This document shows, one piece after another, positions 36,285 through 44,310 of a stretch of 64,000 bases of DNA. The notes under the pieces were generated by a model. It was not told the DNA's origin, ran no database searches, and saw nothing but the letters and a program-made list of their open reading frames with translations. This stretch comes from JAACFF01 sp963701435 (lineage in GTDB: Bacteria > Chloroflexota > Anaerolineae > Promineifilales > Promineifilaceae), in assembly GCA_963701435.1 (NCBI GenBank), contig CAVPAL010000003.1, positions 75,243 through 139,242 on the forward strand, written 5' to 3'. The stretch's first letter is position 1; every line of letters begins with the position of its first letter. The position numbers and the translations under genes are program-made.

Positions 36285-37603
36285 ACGCCAAGCTCCTGGC
36301 AAACGGCCGTTTCCAAAATGCCAACCATCTCATCAATTTGGGCTTGATTGACTATTAGAGGCGGCCCCAGCATAACGACATCCCCATTGACGCCATCCAC
36401 ACAGCCGCGCGATTCATAAATGATCAGGCCCAAATCAAACGCCCGTTTCTGAATCTTCGTGGCCAGGTGGCGCCTGGCGGGAAACGGCTCTTTCGTCTCC
36501 CAATCAAGTACCAGTTCAAGACCCCAAAAGAGGCCCTGCCCGCGCACTTCGCCAACTTGAGGATATTTATCAAATGTATCGTGCAGCTTTTGGCCCAGAT
36601 ACGCGCCCATCAAAGCTGAATTCTCGACCAGGTTTTCCGATTGCATAATGCGCAAGGTGGCCAATCCCGCCGCCGCGCCCACGGCATGATGGCTGAATGT
36701 GCCGCCATGGTTGAAATCGCCCAGCTCCTGGCGAATTTGTTCCACATCCTTGCCCTTTGCCGCCACCCAGCCGAGCGGGAAATAACCGCCGGCCGTACCC
36801 TTGGAGGTGACCAGAATATCAGGTTCAACGCCCCAATGATCCATCGCCCACCATTTACCGGTGCGTCCCATGCCGACTAAAACCTCATCGGCAATTAGCA
36901 GCACGCCGTATTGATCACAAATCCGGCGCACGTGCGGCCAGTAATCTTCAGGCGGTAAAACTGCCCCCAGACTGGCGCCGCTGATTGGTTCGGCAATGAA
37001 AGCGGCCACATTTTCAGGTCCATACGCCAAAATTGTTTCTTCGAGACGGCCGGCCAGTTCCTCCCCATCAGCCTGGAAGCGGTAAGGATAGGGATGGCGG
37101 ATGTGGGGCATATTTTGCAACATGCCCAGATATGGGGAGCGCAGCGCCGGCCGGCCGCTCACGCCCAACGCGCCCAATGTCATGCCGTGATAACTCAGGG
37201 AACGGCAAACAATCAGATGCCGGTTGCTCTCGCCGCGCGCCATTTGAATCTGGCGCGCCAGTTTGATGGCCGCCTCGACCACTTCCGACCCGCTGCTGAG
37301 CAAAAAGAAGCGCGCTTCCTCTATGGGCACAATCTTGGCCAGTTCAGCGCAGTATGTTTCCAGCGGCTCATTGGTGAACATGGTGGCGTGGACGTATGCG
37401 GCCGTTTGTAACTGGGTCTGCATGGCTGCAATAATTTCGGTACGGCCGTGGCCAACATTAACAACCAACGGGCCCCCGGAGCCATCGATATAGCGCTTGC
37501 CATCCGTATCGGTCAGGTAAATTCCTTCTGCATGCGCGATCATCGGGCGCGCATGGTTCATTTTGCGATAAAAAACATGTCCATGTGGGTGGGAATATTG
37601 CAT
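36281..37603 (-). CDS. Class III aminotransferase
   Basis: 440-residue PLP enzyme of the aspartate-aminotransferase fold type I, class III: FLLSSGSEVVEAAIKLAR, SYHGMTLGALGVSG, the cofactor Asp in LLIADEVLVGMGRTG and the Schiff-base Lys in VTSKGTAGGYFPLG. Could be a beta-alanine/omega-amino acid, acetylornithine-like or adenosylmethionine-type aminotransferase; the substrate cannot be fixed. Last gene of an apparent operon EamA - hydrolase - aminotransferase. Its stop codon TAG is made by the end of a double-hairpin repeat. Confidence 0.88.
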   Translation of the reverse strand: MQYSHPHGHVFYRKMNHARPMIAHAEGIYLTDTDGKRYIDGSGGPLVVNVGHGRTEIIAAMQTQLQTAAYVHATMFTNEPLETYCAELAKIVPIEEARFFLLSSGSEVVEAAIKLARQIQMARGESNRHLIVCRSLSYHGMTLGALGVSGRPALRSPYLGMLQNMPHIRHPYPYRFQADGEELAGRLEETILAYGPENVAAFIAEPISGASLGAVLPPEDYWPHVRRICDQYGVLLIADEVLVGMGRTGKWWAMDHWGVEPDILVTSKGTAGGYFPLGWVAAKGKDVEQIRQELGDFNHGGTFSHHAVGAAAGLATLRIMQSENLVENSALMGAYLGQKLHDTFDKYPQVGEVRGQGLFWGLELVLDWETKEPFPARRHLATKIQKRAFDLGLIIYESRGCVDGVNGDVVMLGPPLIVNQAQIDEMVGILETAVCQELGV

Positions 37604-37614
37604 GAGATTTGTCC

Positions 37615-38364
37615 TTATTGGCTGATTTCTTCCAAAAGTTGCAGCGTGCGGGCAACGATTTGCCTTTGCTGCTCTTCGCGGCTGATTGTGGCGAGATTGT
37701 CGCCGGCTTGCAGCCCATCGCCATACCAGCCAAATTGCGTGTGATTGCCGCCCTCAATTTTTATGTAGGCGGTTTGCGGCGGCAGCAGAGGAACGGCCGT
37801 TTCCACTTTTTCCGTAGTGGCCAGACCATCCTCGCTGCCAAAAATTGATGTGACTGCCAGCATTTGCTCAGAAAGATTGGCGCTTTCGGCCGGATAGGCC
37901 GCCCAAAGCACCAATCCATCCGCTGCCGTTGGATTGTTTGACACATACGTGGCGGCCATTGCGCCTCCTAACGAATGTCCGCCCACAGCCCAATTTTCAA
38001 TTTCTGGGAACTCAGCCATAATTTCGTGGGCTTTATTGGGCGCAAAAACGGCCAGATTCAAAGGCATCGCCGGCAAAACAACCAGATAACCTTCCTCGGC
38101 AATAGCGCGCGCCGTAGGCGCATAACCCTCTGGCGGCACTAAGCCGCCAGGATAAAGAATGAAGCCTGTGGTTGGCGTGGTTTCGGTTGGGGTGAAGGTG
38201 TACCAGGGATCGGCGTTGACGAAAACCTCGGTGTCTGACTGCAGCGCCGCTTCCGCTTCCGGCATGGGTGCATTTTGCGCGCTGCCATGCCAAACATAAT
38301 AGCCGAAACCTGCAATGAAAAGAGTAGGGATCAGGAGTAATAACCAGAGCCAGCGTTTGTTCAT
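37615..38364 (-). CDS. Membrane-anchored alpha/beta hydrolase
   Basis: 249 residues: an N-terminal membrane anchor (WLWLLLLIPTLFIAGFGYYVW), then an alpha/beta-hydrolase fold with the nucleophile elbow GGHSLGGAMAA, an Asp in GSEDGLAT and the catalytic His in GGNHTQFGWYGDGL. The FGWYGDG stretch suits the family often annotated alpha/beta hydrolase family 5. It acts outside the membrane; substrate unknown. Follows the EamA gene by 2 nt. Confidence 0.83.
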   Translation of the reverse strand: MNKRWLWLLLLIPTLFIAGFGYYVWHGSAQNAPMPEAEAALQSDTEVFVNADPWYTFTPTETTPTTGFILYPGGLVPPEGYAPTARAIAEEGYLVVLPAMPLNLAVFAPNKAHEIMAEFPEIENWAVGGHSLGGAMAATYVSNNPTAADGLVLWAAYPAESANLSEQMLAVTSIFGSEDGLATTEKVETAVPLLPPQTAYIKIEGGNHTQFGWYGDGLQAGDNLATISREEQQRQIVARTLQLLEEISQ

Positions 38365-38366
38365 TT

Positions 38367-39284
38367 TTAATTGTCCTTTGTTGGAAGGTAAACCTTAGCC
38401 TGAGCCGGACGCTGCACGGCCAGGACCAAAAGTCCGGTAAATAAGAGCGCAATGCCGCCAAAAGCCAACGGGGTCACATCTTCACCAAGCAGGAAAATGC
38501 CCAACATGCCGGCTGTTAATGGTTCGGCTAAAGTCATTGTAGCGGCCGTTGCGACCGAAGTGGTTTTTAGGCCTATTGCAAACAATAAATAGCCAATCCC
38601 CACGGTCACAATCCCCAGATGCAGCGCGACCAGCATCCCGGCCGGCTGCCACAGCCAGCTTAAGTTACCCAGGAATAAAATTGGCAGCAAAAACAGGGCG
38701 CCCAAACTGAAGGTAACGGCCGTTACAGCCCCGGCCGGTTTTGTGTCGAGTAAATCTTTGCTTAATAAGGTGTACACGGCATAAACAACCCCGGCGCCAA
38801 TAGCAAGAAAGATGCCCAAACCATCAATTTGCAGGCTGCCGCTGCTCATTATCAGCAAACCGCAGCCCAAGATGGCCAATATTGTCGCGAGGTACCAGGG
38901 ACGTAACGGCCGTTCCCCACGCGCCAGAAAGCCCAAAATCCCGGCCGCAATGGGCGCAGAGCCAATGCCAACAATCGTGCCAACGGCAACCCCGGTCCTG
39001 GCGACGCCTGCAAAAAAGAAAAGCTGGTACGCAGCCATGCTAACAGCCGCCAGCAAAGTTGGTTTCAGAGGCCAACTGCGCCACTGGCGTACAGACTTTG
39101 TTTCATTGCGCCAGTGCGCCAGCGCCAGCAGCGCCAGCGCGCCAACCACAATGCGAACGGCGCCAACAGTGAGCGGATTGGCTCCTGGCGGCGCCAGCGC
39201 CTGCGCCGTGCCGGTTGTGCCCCAGAGTGTGGCCCCCGCTGCAACCAGCCAGGCGCCCCGATTCGCTGAAAAAAGTTTTGGCAA
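38367..39284 (-). CDS. EamA-family (DMT) transporter
   Basis: 305 residues with ten predicted helices as two EamA halves: LWGTTGTAQALAPPGANPLTVGAVRIVVGALAL in the first and LSKDLLDTKPAGAVTAVTFSLGALFLLP, TMTLAEPLTAGMLGIFLLGE in the second. Such proteins export metabolites such as amino acids. It is the first gene after the terminator at 39288-39323 and leads the operon with the hydrolase and the class III aminotransferase. Confidence 0.87.
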   Translation of the reverse strand: MPKLFSANRGAWLVAAGATLWGTTGTAQALAPPGANPLTVGAVRIVVGALALLALAHWRNETKSVRQWRSWPLKPTLLAAVSMAAYQLFFFAGVARTGVAVGTIVGIGSAPIAAGILGFLARGERPLRPWYLATILAILGCGLLIMSSGSLQIDGLGIFLAIGAGVVYAVYTLLSKDLLDTKPAGAVTAVTFSLGALFLLPILFLGNLSWLWQPAGMLVALHLGIVTVGIGYLLFAIGLKTTSVATAATMTLAEPLTAGMLGIFLLGEDVTPLAFGGIALLFTGLLVLAVQRPAQAKVYLPTKDN

Positions 39285-39287
39285 GAA

Positions 39288-39323
39288 ATTAAAAAGACGC
39301 CAACTTTCAGAAAGTTGACGTCT
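39288..39323 (-). terminator. Rho-independent terminator of the ALDH gene
   Basis: On the minus strand: a stem AGACGTCAACTTT / AAAGTTGGCGTCT (one mismatch) with a 3-nt loop, followed by TTTTTAATTTCTT. It lies 18 nt after the ALDH stop. Confidence 0.85.
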
Positions 39324-39340
39324 CCGGTTTAATCGAAAAC

Positions 39341-39622
39341 TTAGTCTACAACCGTTTGACTCTGCTCGTGCATATATTGCTGCACATAATAGAAGCTGCC
39401 CGCTGCTTTACCCGTCGAACCGCTGCCTTTCCAGCCGCCGAACGATTGATATCCCGGCCAGGCTCCGGTCGTTGCGCCGCTGCTGCGGTTGACATAAACA
39501 ACGCCCGCTTCGATATTGTTCAGGAACCATTCGATTTCTTCTGGGTCTTCACTGAAGAAACCGGCCGTCAGCCCATATTCCACATCATTGGCTTGCGCCA
39601 TCGCATCATCCAGATTGGTGAA
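39341..39622 (-). pseudogene. 3' part of the P5C dehydrogenase-type ALDH, displaced by a frameshift
   Basis: This frame encodes the missing C-terminal end of the aldehyde dehydrogenase (FTNLDDAMAQANDVEYGLTAGF, then IEAGVVYVNRSSGATTGAWPGYQSFGGWKGSGSTGKAAGSFYYV in pieces typical of the family). Removing one base at about 39623 joins it to the main frame, giving TVSAFTNLDDAM. It is not an independent gene. Whether the cell makes a full protein depends on whether the extra base is real. Confidence 0.8.
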
Positions 39623-40910
39623 TGGCGCTGACGGTAACGATGGGCAGGAACATTTCCTGTTTCCACAAATAATGCTCTTCGGGCAAATTATCAACAATGG
39701 TCGGCGCCACATAATAACCATTGCCTGGTAAGGTCTTGCCGCCATAGACTACATCACCGGCTGCGTGTAAATCGGCGACAAATTTTTGGTAATCCTCATA
39801 AGCGCCCTTGTTCGCAACCGGCCCCATATAATTATTTTTATTGGTGGGATCGCCGACGTTGATCTGGCTGGTCAGAGCTAATAGTTTTTCCATGAAGGTC
39901 GCTTTAACATCGGCGTGGACGAACACACGCGAGCAGGCAGAGCATTTTTGACCCTGCAGACCAAAGGCGGAGCGCATCACGCCCAATGCCGCTTTGTCCA
40001 GGTCAGCTTTTTCAGTGACGATGGTTGGGTTTTTGCCGCCCATCTCCGCAATGACGGGACGGGGGTATTTGTCGAAGGCAAAGGTGCGCAAAATATTCAT
40101 ACCGACATCGTAGCTGCCGGTGAAGGTGATGCCGGCTACATCGGGATGATCGACCAGCGTCTGGCCAACGGTACGGCCGCCGCCGGTGACAAAGTTAAAC
40201 ACGCCGTCCGGGATGCCTGCATCCCGCAGACATTCGGTGATGAGCCAGGCGGTGAAAGGGGTGTCGGTGGCGGGTTTGAGTACAACCGTGTTGCCGGCGA
40301 CGAGGGCAGCGCTGCTGGGGCCGCCTGCTAATGCGCCGGGGAAGTTAAAAGGTGAAATTACCACCCATACGCCATATGGTTTGAGTACGCTGCGGTTGTG
40401 GTGTTTTTCACTTTCAGACAGCAAATCAAATGTGAAGCCGCCATTTTTTTCCATGGCGTCACAGTTGTAGCGGAAGAGATCGGCCGTTTCTTCGACATCG
40501 CCCAGCGCCTCCAGCCGATTTTTGCCGACTTCCATGCTCATGACAGCGGCCATATAGAATAAACGCTCGCTGATTAAATCAGCGGCCTGGCGGATAATCG
40601 CCACGCGCTCTTGCCAGGGAGTGGCGCTCCAGGCAGGGAAAGCGGCTTTGGCGGCTGCCACGGCGTCATTGGCGTCCAGTTGGGTTCCTTTTTGGAAGTA
40701 GCCCATGATCACGTCGGTATCGACCGGGCTGACTTTGGCGAAGGTTTGCGCTGCCTGGCGTTCTCTGCCATTGATGAAAAGCGGGTAGGTTTTGCCAAAA
40801 TTGTCTTGGGCCTCAACGACCGCTTCATCAAAATATGCATGCAGCAGTGGATCAGGGCTGGCCAGGGTTGAATAGGTGACCTTGAATTTTTTGCGTTCTT
40901 TTTCAGACAT
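39606..40910 (-). CDS. 1-pyrroline-5-carboxylate dehydrogenase-type aldehyde dehydrogenase (frameshifted near 3' end)
   Basis: Main frame of a roughly 525-residue ALDH. Seen: the substrate-side VISPFNFPGALAGG, the NAD-binding FTGSYDVGMN, the catalytic Glu in VIAEMGGKNP and the catalytic Cys in GLQGQKCSACSRVFV, which reads like the proline catabolism enzyme (RocA/PruA type). The start at 40910 is preceded by GGAGG six bases upstream; the ORF start at 40922 is inferior. The frame ends with TVSAIHQSG because of an extra base at about 39623; the continuation is at 39341-39622. Stand-alone gene with a strong terminator. Confidence 0.88.
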   Translation of the reverse strand: MSEKERKKFKVTYSTLASPDPLLHAYFDEAVVEAQDNFGKTYPLFINGRERQAAQTFAKVSPVDTDVIMGYFQKGTQLDANDAVAAAKAAFPAWSATPWQERVAIIRQAADLISERLFYMAAVMSMEVGKNRLEALGDVEETADLFRYNCDAMEKNGGFTFDLLSESEKHHNRSVLKPYGVWVVISPFNFPGALAGGPSSAALVAGNTVVLKPATDTPFTAWLITECLRDAGIPDGVFNFVTGGGRTVGQTLVDHPDVAGITFTGSYDVGMNILRTFAFDKYPRPVIAEMGGKNPTIVTEKADLDKAALGVMRSAFGLQGQKCSACSRVFVHADVKATFMEKLLALTSQINVGDPTNKNNYMGPVANKGAYEDYQKFVADLHAAGDVVYGGKTLPGNGYYVAPTIVDNLPEEHYLWKQEMFLPIVTVSAIHQSG

Positions 40911-41210
40911 ATTTGCCTCCAAATGGGTATTGTGGGATTGTATCTATTCGGGCGCTTTGTATGGATCACAAATCCGAAATGGTATGTAATGGGACATTGT
41001 TTGGTTGAAAAGAGCAGTTGGGATTTGTTGGGTGCGCGCCGATTATTTAGCGGCAGTATTATACCTGCTTTTGAAGTAGTTGTATAGCTTGTTTTTGGCG
41101 GCGTGGGACCTGCTCATTTGCTGCCCATAATGAGAGACGGCCGTTTCTTCGCCAAAAATCAGTTCATTCGGACGTGTAAAAAAGGCGGCAATTTTGGCGT
41201 CAAACTGCGC
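40911..41210. other. Upstream region of the ALDH gene, no supported gene
   Basis: The stretch up to the C39-like gene at 41336 contains the ALDH promoter region, an ACGGCCGT octamer at 41137, the half-element at 41211-41276 and a terminator. An 82-codon frame (41043-41291, minus) starts inside the repeat and shows no ribosome binding site; I do not call it. Confidence 0.4.
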
Positions 41211-41276
41211 TTTCCTCGAGGAATTGGCAGATTTCCCATGACCTTTATTTTTGATTACTTTCTGCCAATTACCTAA
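41211..41276. repeat. Half of a double-hairpin repeat (copy 3)
   Basis: Begins with the central TTTCCTCGAGGAA and ends with TTACCTAA; AATTGGCAGA pairs with TCTGCCAATT across a 30-nt loop. The sequence is nearly identical to the left half of copy 2 at 36169 in reverse orientation. The other half is missing, which shows that single-hairpin halves can exist or move on their own. Confidence 0.8.
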
Positions 41277-41291
41277 CAGTAGTTTTGTCAT

Positions 41292-41330
41292 AAAAAAAGA
41301 CGTTCAACTTTTTTGAAAAGTTGAACGTCT
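41292..41330 (-). terminator. Rho-independent terminator of the C39-like gene
   Basis: Perfect 15-bp stem AGACGTTCAACTTTT / AAAAGTTGAACGTCT with a 3-nt loop, followed on the minus strand by seven T residues. It lies just after the stop codon of the gene at 41336. Confidence 0.92.
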
Positions 41331-41335
41331 GGAAG

Positions 41336-42718
41336 TTAATTCAGCGCATCCAGCGACCACTGCGCCGGATAAAAATTCTCGTTGACGCGCAGCGCTTCTT
41401 CATACGCTTCACGTGCGCCAAATGTATCACCCAGGAAGGCCAGCGCGTGCCCCTTGTACCAGAACGTTTCTTCTACATTGCGGCCGCCTTGCGTCGCGAG
41501 CGTGGCATCTGCCAGATCGACCATATCCTGGTAACGGCCGACTTTCATATACGCCAAATACGGCTGGAATTGATACCAGAGCATACGCGGCGGCAAACCG
41601 AGTTCGCGCGCTTTGTCATATGCTTGCGTGCCGCCCTGGTAATAATTCTGCTCTCCGGTCAGCCCGCCCATGCGCGTCAGCGCCGTGCCCATATTAAACC
41701 ACGCGATGGCGTCGTCTGGATTAATTTGGGTCTCTGCTTCGGCGCGCGCGGCCACATTTTGCCACATTTTGAAATCATCAAACATATCCGGACCTAAAAT
41801 GGCGGCCACTTCTGCTTCTTGATCCGGCGTGTAGACGACATAAAAGGTGTAATTAAACTGCTGCCAGAATTTTTCGATTTCATCGTAGGCGTCAATGCGA
41901 CCGCTGCCGTCCCACGGTCCCAAATAACTGTCCTGGCTGTAAAGTTCCTGTTTGAGGTCATCATACCCGTAGATGGTCAGGTAATGACCCCACCAGCCGG
42001 TTTCGGGCAGTTCATATCCTTTTTCAATCACGACCGGGTATCCGGCGGCGACAAACTCTTTAATCATATCCAACGTACCGCCGCTGCGCGCTATAGCGTT
42101 ATAACCGGGCGTTTCTATGTTGACATAATCTGCTATCTGCCACGGACTGACGTTGCGATCTTCGGGATTGGGCTTCAAGTAGGCAGCTACATCCGCCTGG
42201 GTAATATCATTACCAAGATAGTTTAATACCTGTGTCAGATTGGCCGGACCGCAGTTGTTGAAGCTTTGTTTGATGACGCCCATACCTTCCAGCGAGATGC
42301 GCTCCGGCAGCGGTTCTGGCGTAGCAGTTGGAACTGGACTGGGGGTGATTGTCGGCGCCAACGTTGCTTCGGCAGCCACATCTGGTTCAGAGGCAATTTC
42401 TGTTTCTGGTTCGATTGTAGGCAAGGGAGTTTGTGTAGGCGCTGGAGTCGGCGTTGTCTGTTCTGCAATGAGCGCGCCAATATCAACCTGTTCTCCCTGA
42501 CCGGTTTGCGCCGGCGCAGGCAGGGCGGTCGCCACCGGATTGACGGCGTCAATGACCCCTTCGGTGATTCCACTGAGAAATGCATTGCGTTCTGATAGAG
42601 CCACACGATAGCGACCTGGAATTGCGCCGACGACAGCCGGGAGCGTTAGCAGACCCAGGATTAAAATAACCTGCAGCGCTGCAATAATTAAAATGATGTT
42701 ACGTGTTCGTTTTTTCAT
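41336..42718 (-). CDS. Anchored C39-like peptidase/TPR protein, paralog 1
   Basis: 460 residues. N-terminal membrane anchor (IILIIAALQVILILGLLTLP), a Pro/Thr/Glu-rich linker to about residue 140, a papain-like C39_2 domain with the catalytic Cys in FNNCGPANLTQVLNYLG, the His in WGHYLTIYGYD and the Asp in SQDSYLGPWDG, then TPR-like helices (DDAIAWFNMGTALTRMGG; FWYKGHALAFLGDTFGAREAYEEAL). No transporter or leader-peptide gene is nearby, so it is not obviously a bacteriocin processing enzyme; a surface protease or transpeptidase-like role is possible. It has a clear paralog directly upstream. Confidence 0.85.
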   Translation of the reverse strand: MKKRTRNIILIIAALQVILILGLLTLPAVVGAIPGRYRVALSERNAFLSGITEGVIDAVNPVATALPAPAQTGQGEQVDIGALIAEQTTPTPAPTQTPLPTIEPETEIASEPDVAAEATLAPTITPSPVPTATPEPLPERISLEGMGVIKQSFNNCGPANLTQVLNYLGNDITQADVAAYLKPNPEDRNVSPWQIADYVNIETPGYNAIARSGGTLDMIKEFVAAGYPVVIEKGYELPETGWWGHYLTIYGYDDLKQELYSQDSYLGPWDGSGRIDAYDEIEKFWQQFNYTFYVVYTPDQEAEVAAILGPDMFDDFKMWQNVAARAEAETQINPDDAIAWFNMGTALTRMGGLTGEQNYYQGGTQAYDKARELGLPPRMLWYQFQPYLAYMKVGRYQDMVDLADATLATQGGRNVEETFWYKGHALAFLGDTFGAREAYEEALRVNENFYPAQWSLDALN

Positions 42719-42783
42719 AAGGTTTGTTTAGGGAGCAAGGCAGCAAAGGCGCAAAGTAAAAAGCCTGCTACTTTGCCGCTTCG

Positions 42784-44112
42784 CTACTTTGTATCGATAG
42801 CCCGGATGGCCGGTTCAAAATTGGGATTAAAAGCAGCGGCTTGTTCAAAAAGTTCTCGCGCAGCTTTCTCTTCACCCAGGGCGGCCAGGGCAAGCCCTTT
42901 GTAATAGAAAGATTCTTCAAAATAAGGCCGATCTTTTATGGTTGTGTCGGCCAGCAAGATTACGTCTTCGTAACGGCCGTTTTCGTAATACGCTTCATAG
43001 GGTCCAAATTGATACCACAACATGCGCCAGGGCAGGCCAATTGCGCGTGCCTGGTCAAAGGCTGTCGCCGCCGATTGATAATCACCCAACGCGTTGAATG
43101 TGGTGCCCAGGTTAAACCAGTTGAAAGCGTTGGCCGGATCGCTTGTTGTCGCTTGCTGCACTTGATTGAGCGTATTTTGCCACATCAGGTTGTCATCCAA
43201 ATCGTCCCCAATTATGGCCTTAACCATGTCAGCCTGTTCGGGTTGGTAGAGCGCAATGTAACTGTGGTTGAAGTGCGGCCAATAAGTATCCAGATCGGCA
43301 TAGCTGAGTAAACGGCCGTCAGGATGTGCATTTTTTAATGGTTCTTCACTGGTGCCGAACCAGGAATCGTAAACCCAAAGCTGTTCTGCGGCGTCATCGT
43401 AGGCGACTACCAGCAGATAATGCCCATACCAGCCCATCCAGCGGAATTCGCCCGGCGGTTCAATCCCGATTTCGATGATGACGGGAATGTCGTTGGCCAC
43501 AAACCGGCGCACTGTTTCCAGACTGCCATTGACGCGTGAAACGGCCGTATACGGCGTTTGTTCGTTTACATAGGCAGCCATTTCATATGGCGAGACATTG
43601 CGGTCTTCGGGGTCTGGTTTCAATATGGCGGCGGTCTCGGTCTGGCTGACCTGATGTCCAAAATAGGAGAGCGCCATCGCCAGGGTGGCCGGTCCGCAGT
43701 TGTTCCACTCCTGGAATTTGTGCTGAAAACCGGTCAGGCGCGCGGTTTGAGGCAAGGGCCAGGGTGTGGGTGTGGGAGGCGCTGGGGTAACGGTTGGCGG
43801 GCTGGTTGCGGTCGCCGGCGGGTTCACGGCCGTTTTGGCAGTTGTTTCCGAGACTGTTTGCGATTTTTCAGCGGTAGGCGCCAGCGTTGGCGTTTGGAGA
43901 ACGGCCGTTTCTCCCAGGAGTTCGACCGCGTTGACAGGGCTGCTGACGGTGGGCAGCAGCGGAACCGTGTCATCAGGTAGACCGATTTGTTTGAAAGGTT
44001 CAGGCAGGCGCATCACATAACGATCCGGCATTGCTTTTAACATTGCCGGTACAGCCCACAGGGCGATCAGAGTGACAAGCAGAATCGGAAAAATAAATTT
44101 AAGTCTGTGCAT
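42784..44112 (-). CDS. Anchored C39-like peptidase/TPR protein, paralog 2
   Basis: 442 residues with the same order of parts as the next gene downstream: membrane anchor, Pro/Thr-rich linker, C39-like domain (WNNCGPATLAMALSYFGHQ with catalytic Cys; WYGHYLLVVAYDD with His; YDSWFG with Asp), then TPR-like repeats (NAFNWFNLGTTFNALGDYQSA; FYYKGLALAALGEEKAARELFEQA). Tandem duplication is evident from shared phrases such as LKPDPEDRNVSP / LKPNPEDRNVSP. The linker regions differ completely. The 65-nt gap to paralog 1 shows a weak hairpin but no T-run. Confidence 0.85.
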   Translation of the reverse strand: MHRLKFIFPILLVTLIALWAVPAMLKAMPDRYVMRLPEPFKQIGLPDDTVPLLPTVSSPVNAVELLGETAVLQTPTLAPTAEKSQTVSETTAKTAVNPPATATSPPTVTPAPPTPTPWPLPQTARLTGFQHKFQEWNNCGPATLAMALSYFGHQVSQTETAAILKPDPEDRNVSPYEMAAYVNEQTPYTAVSRVNGSLETVRRFVANDIPVIIEIGIEPPGEFRWMGWYGHYLLVVAYDDAAEQLWVYDSWFGTSEEPLKNAHPDGRLLSYADLDTYWPHFNHSYIALYQPEQADMVKAIIGDDLDDNLMWQNTLNQVQQATTSDPANAFNWFNLGTTFNALGDYQSAATAFDQARAIGLPWRMLWYQFGPYEAYYENGRYEDVILLADTTIKDRPYFEESFYYKGLALAALGEEKAARELFEQAAAFNPNFEPAIRAIDTK

Positions 44113-44310
44113 ACATATTGCGCTACCTTACACCGTTTTGCCGCGCAGGATTGTAGCGCAGACCACGTTCGGTTGGGTTATCTACTTAGCAACCTCTAAA
44201 TTCGTGTGATTTGTGAAATGCGTGACGAAAAATCTGACAGGTCTCCTCTGGTTAAATAAAAAACGTCAGTGTCCAGTTTTATATTGAACAATAATTTCAT
44301 TGATCAGATA

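Noticed and set aside
41043..41291. 82-codon frame on the minus strand between the ALDH and C39-like genes
   Set aside because: Its start lies next to a terminator and its first codons are inside a half double-hairpin repeat; no ribosome binding site and no family resemblance.
42751..42776. GCAAAGTA/TACTTTGC hairpin between the two C39-like genes as a terminator
   Set aside because: Only 8 bp with a 10-nt loop and no T-run; more likely part of a common dispersed wording.
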